A stretch of 34,361 bases of DNA from Anaerolineales bacterium (lineage in GTDB: Bacteria; Chloroflexota; Anaerolineae; Anaerolineales; Villigracilaceae). The notes beneath the pieces are model-generated. The model was not told the origin of the DNA. It saw only the letters and a list, made by a program, of their open reading frames with translations, and ran no database searches. Location: positions 1-34,361 of the forward strand of contig JAEURC010000033.1 of NCBI GenBank assembly GCA_016789025.1, written 5' to 3'. Of the stretch, positions 32,236 to 34,361 are shown in pieces (the first letter of the stretch is position 1; each line of letters begins with the position of its first letter). The position numbers and the translations under genes are program-made.

Positions 32236-32371
32236 GGTCGAGTAGTCCCGCGATGCTCGTCGCGGGACGTATCGAGACCAACATGTTTCAGAAGAACTTT
32301 TGTAACAAGATTCTCTTTACGGCGTGGTGGTCTCGATACGTGGCGCCAAAGAGCGGCGCCACTACTCGACC
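32236..32371. repeat. GGTCGAGTAGT-type composite cruciform repeat
   Basis: Outer arms GGTCGAGTAGT (32236-32246) and ACTACTCGACC (32361-32371). Second arms CGTATCGAGACCA (32268-32280) and TGGTCTCGATACG (32328-32340), both perfect. Two terminal hairpins, CCCGCG...CGCGGG (32247-32266) and GGCGCC...GGCGCC (32342-32360). Its right end supplies the stop codon and last residues of the phosphorylase gene. Confidence 0.9.
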
Positions 32372-34113
32372 ACCGAGTTGGGTTTTAACCACAGTACCTG
32401 ATATGGTTCAAGCGTGATGTTTGAAATTTGAATCTCTTGCTCTGTGAATAAGTCATACGCCGTTTTGAATTCGGTCGTGAAAGAGACTTGCCCTGCGCTC
32501 ACATTATGCAAACACAATACGCGAGATTTCCCGTCGGGCGAGATGCGTTCGATGGCAAAGACGGATGGATGAAGATTCAAAACGGTTTGAGTCCCATGCG
32601 GATGAAACGCGGGTGAACCGCTTCTGGCTTTCAGCAATTGACTGTATTTGGTAAAAACTTTGAAGCGCAAAGAATTTTCATCCGCCAGCTGACTCTGCAA
32701 TTCATCGAACTGACATTTCTCGCGGTTGATCGTGCGGTTGCGTCCCGTTTGTCTCACGCCTTCCGTCCAGCCGCGCGAGCCGAAGAGGCTGTGGAAGTAA
32801 ATGCCTGGCACGCCGACGAGGGAGAGCATGATGGCTTGCGCGGCGAGGAAACGGTTGATTTGCAAGTCCAAAGATTCTGCTCTCATCGCCGTCCTCGGCG
32901 ATGAGGTCGCCGCCGAGGACGGCGGCTGGAGCAAATTGTCTGGATTCGACAACGCATCGAAGTAATTGATATTCATCTCGTAGGGACTTTGCGTCCCATC
33001 GGCGTTGTGTTTGTAGGAGATCAAGCCGCCGTGTGCGAGAGTCTTGTTCACCAGCGAGTCAATTTCTTCGGCGGTCAAAATGCCACGGGCGGGATTTAGT
33101 CCGATGCCGTCGTGCGAGGCGAGGAAGTTGAAGAAGGTGGTTTGATTCGACGGCAGGGTTAATGTCTTTGCCCAATTCGATAAAGTTTGCGCGTTGCCTG
33201 TGTGGAAAGCGTGAAGCGTGAGCGGCGGCAGGGCAAAGTTGTAGACGAGTTGCGCTTCGTTCGTCCCATCGCCGAAGTAGGAGATATTATCCACGTGCGG
33301 TACGTTTGTTTCCGTGATGAGGTGAACATGCGGGGCGACCTCGTTCAGCGCGGCGCGTAAAAATTGAACAACGGCGTGAGTTTGCGGAAGGTGAATACAA
33401 GTCGTGCCGATCTCTTTCCATAGATAAGCGATGGCGTCGAGGCGGATGAAGTCCGCGCCGCGTTCGGCGTAGAGCAGGAGGGTGTCGAGAATTTCGAGCA
33501 GGACTTCGGGATTTTTGAAGTTGAGGTCAATTTGGTCTTCGCTGAAGGTCGTCCACACTTTTTTCTCGCCCGATGGAGTTTGAAACGACGTGAGCAACGG
33601 CAGCGCGCGCGGACGCACCACTTTTGAAAGGTCAGGCTCGACTTCGACGGTGATGAAGAAATCGCGGTAACGCGGATCGTCCTGTAGAAATTTTTGGAAC
33701 CATTCGCTTTTGGATGAGATGTGATTGATCACCGCGTCGAACATTAAGCGGAAGTTTTGTAGGGCAGAAACATCGTCCCAGGCGCCGAGCGTGGAGTCAA
33801 TTTGGCGATAGTCCACGACTGAGAAGCCGTCGTCGGAGGTCCATGGGTAGAAGGGTAGGATGTGAATCCCGCTGACGACATCGGTTAAATATTGGTCGCA
33901 AAATTTCTTGAGGGTTTGAAGCGGCTTCTCGTCCGCGCGTTGGATCTGGTCACCGTAGAGGATGAGGAGTGAGTCGCGCTGGCTGAGTCCGCTGTCCCGT
34001 GGAGAGAGGCGTGAACGATGATCCGCGAGAATCGTTTGAACGCGATCCAAAAGTCGAGAAGCATTTTCTTCTCCGTAAAGAATAGTGAGATGATGCAATA
34101 AAATATTTGACAT
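32362..34113 (-). CDS. ggaP: Glucosylglycerate phosphorylase (GH13_18, YcjM-like)
   Basis: 583 residues. ILPFYPWTSDDGFSVVDYRQ, RPRALPLLTSF, TFSEDQIDLNF, GADFIRLDAIAYLWKEIGT (nucleophile Asp), ITETNVPHVDNISYFG (acid/base Glu) and FNFLASHDGIGLNPARGIL (third Asp) match E. coli YcjM, a phosphorylase that cleaves glucosylglycerate with phosphate to glucose-1-phosphate and glycerate. Sucrose phosphorylases of the same subfamily lack the ETNVPH/ASHDGIGLNP wording, so GGa phosphorylase is favoured. An in-frame palindrome adds about 18 residues (PPSSAATSSPRTAMRAES). The end NSVVE and stop come from a repeat. It recycles the solute made by GpgS. No ribosome site with good spacing is seen; start chosen from alignment. 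Confidence 0.88.
   Translation of the reverse strand: MSNILLHHLTILYGEENASRLLDRVQTILADHRSRLSPRDSGLSQRDSLLILYGDQIQRADEKPLQTLKKFCDQYLTDVVSGIHILPFYPWTSDDGFSVVDYRQIDSTLGAWDDVSALQNFRLMFDAVINHISSKSEWFQKFLQDDPRYRDFFITVEVEPDLSKVVRPRALPLLTSFQTPSGEKKVWTTFSEDQIDLNFKNPEVLLEILDTLLLYAERGADFIRLDAIAYLWKEIGTTCIHLPQTHAVVQFLRAALNEVAPHVHLITETNVPHVDNISYFGDGTNEAQLVYNFALPPLTLHAFHTGNAQTLSNWAKTLTLPSNQTTFFNFLASHDGIGLNPARGILTAEEIDSLVNKTLAHGGLISYKHNADGTQSPYEMNINYFDALSNPDNLLQPPSSAATSSPRTAMRAESLDLQINRFLAAQAIMLSLVGVPGIYFHSLFGSRGWTEGVRQTGRNRTINREKCQFDELQSQLADENSLRFKVFTKYSQLLKARSGSPAFHPHGTQTVLNLHPSVFAIERISPDGKSRVLCLHNVSAGQVSFTTEFKTAYDLFTEQEIQISNITLEPYQVLWLKPNSVVE
32887..32924. repeat. Palindromic repeat inserted in frame inside the phosphorylase gene
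   Basis: CGCCGTCCTCGGCG (32887-32900) and CGCCGAGGACGGCG (32911-32924), perfect 14-bp arms with a 10-nt loop. It codes on the minus strand for PPSSAATSSPRTA-like residues in a position where YcjM has no matching segment. Confidence 0.8.
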
Positions 34114-34161
34114 GACTGATTCATTCGATTCATTCCCACCTGATATGATCTGCGTTTAAAT

Positions 34162-34190
34162 TTTATACCACAAAATTTTTGGCTTGTGGT
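34162..34190 (-). promoter_or_regulatory. Candidate promoter and operator of the phosphorylase gene
   Basis: On the minus strand an inverted repeat ACCACAA (34190-34184) ... TTGTGGT (34173-34167) with a 10-nt AT-rich centre runs straight into TATAAA (34167-34162), a -10-like box. A repressor on the palindrome would block the promoter. The leader would be about 42 nt. No -35 box is clear. Confidence 0.4.
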
Positions 34191-34198
34191 TAATTCTC

Positions 34199-34243
34199 GA
34201 TCAACAAAAAACATCCCGTTAAGCGGGATGTTTTTTGTTGATC
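34199..34243 (-). terminator. Strong bidirectional Rho-independent terminator
   Basis: Perfect 20-bp arms (34199-34218 and 34224-34243) around TTAAG. The inner GC-rich stem is ACATCCCG/CGGGATGT and it is flanked by A-run and T-run on the two sides, so both strands have a U-tract. It ends the ABC-transporter gene 11 nt after its stop and insulates the phosphorylase promoter. Confidence 0.93.
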
Positions 34244-34253
34244 AGTTGAAATT

Positions 34254-34361
34254 TCAAGCGGGAACCGCTTCCAACACTTCTGCCTGCGTTGCGAACTGAC
34301 TCATATACAGGTTGTGATAGAAGCCTTGCGCGGCGAGCAGTTCTTCGTGCGTGCCTTGTTC
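34254..34361 (-). CDS. ABC transporter ATP-binding/permease C-terminus, cut by window edge
   Basis: Only the last 35 codons plus the stop are present: EQGTHEELLAAQGFYHNLYM and then SQFATQAEVLEAVPA. E-x-G-T-H-E-E-L-L-x-x-x-G-x-Y is the end of the nucleotide-binding domain of ABC exporters of the MdlB/MsbA type, after the H-loop. The substrate cannot be known from this piece. It is followed by a strong terminator, so it is separate from the glucosylglycerate genes. Confidence 0.8.
   Translation of the reverse strand, partial: EQGTHEELLAAQGFYHNLYMSQFATQAEVLEAVPA

Noticed and set aside
32362..34113. Sucrose phosphorylase
   Set aside because: Same subfamily and catalytic residues, but the ITETNVPH, SYFG and LASHDGIGLNP segments agree with glucosylglycerate phosphorylase YcjM; gpgS nearby supports this.
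33885..34214. Alternative frame overlapping the start of the phosphorylase
   Set aside because: It has an ATG nearer to an AGGTGG, but its product is out of frame with the conserved GH13 sequence and quickly becomes Ser/Thr/Arg-rich.

Overview
The window looks like a chromosomal segment of a member of the phylum Chloroflexota, most likely class Anaerolineae. This is an inference from gene content and style: moderately GC-rich coding DNA, lipoproteins with Thr/Pro-rich linkers, a glucosyl-3-phosphoglycerate synthase, cyclic-di-AMP receptors, and gaps packed with many families of palindromic repeats. No rRNA, tRNA, CRISPR array, phage or plasmid replication gene is visible. Both window edges cut through genes.

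Left part (1-6.4 kb): the start of a beta-propeller lipoprotein gene running off the edge, two tandem PII-like cyclic-di-AMP receptor genes of different architecture, an AT-rich type II restriction-modification pair (beta-class DNA methyltransferase plus a BglII-like endonuclease, ATGA overlap), a large (alpha/alpha)6 glycoside hydrolase with a textbook leaderless promoter, and a MaoC hydratase.

Centre (6.4-23.5 kb): a class A penicillin-binding protein; an 800-bp cassette in which a small GIY-YIG nuclease gene is enclosed by arrays of REP-like palindromes and bounded by perfect inverted repeats; a DinB-YwbE-lipoprotein operon with ATGA overlaps; plsY-degV (phospholipid acylation and a fatty-acid-binding protein); gcdH and ogt on the minus strand; an SH3-type lipoprotein; a gyrA/parC-type topoisomerase subunit with a lysine-rich tail; a BrnT-type toxin with a non-canonical antitoxin that appears to have landed at the 3' end of gyrA, leaving a second, start-less copy of the gyrA tail downstream; another lipoprotein; an orphan HicB-like protein; and a DUF2142 membrane protein.

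Right part (23.5-34.4 kb, all minus strand): read in transcription order, an ABC-transporter end with a strong terminator, a glucosylglycerate phosphorylase (GH13_18, YcjM-like), two GT4 glycosyltransferases, a fusion of two universal-stress-protein domains with glucosyl-3-phosphoglycerate synthase, an overlapping nhaA Na+/H+ antiporter gene, a deoxynucleoside kinase, a nucleotidyltransferase, a tiny ORF and an HD-domain protein. The first five of these after the ABC gene look like an osmotic/salt-stress locus that makes, modifies and recycles glucosylglycerate and expels sodium.

The points most worth a second look are the palindrome/GIY-YIG cassette, the toxin-antitoxin insertion in the gyrA tail, the glucosylglycerate/NhaA locus with its stress-domain fusion, the repeated leaderless-promoter layout, and a palindromic repeat inserted in frame inside the phosphorylase gene.
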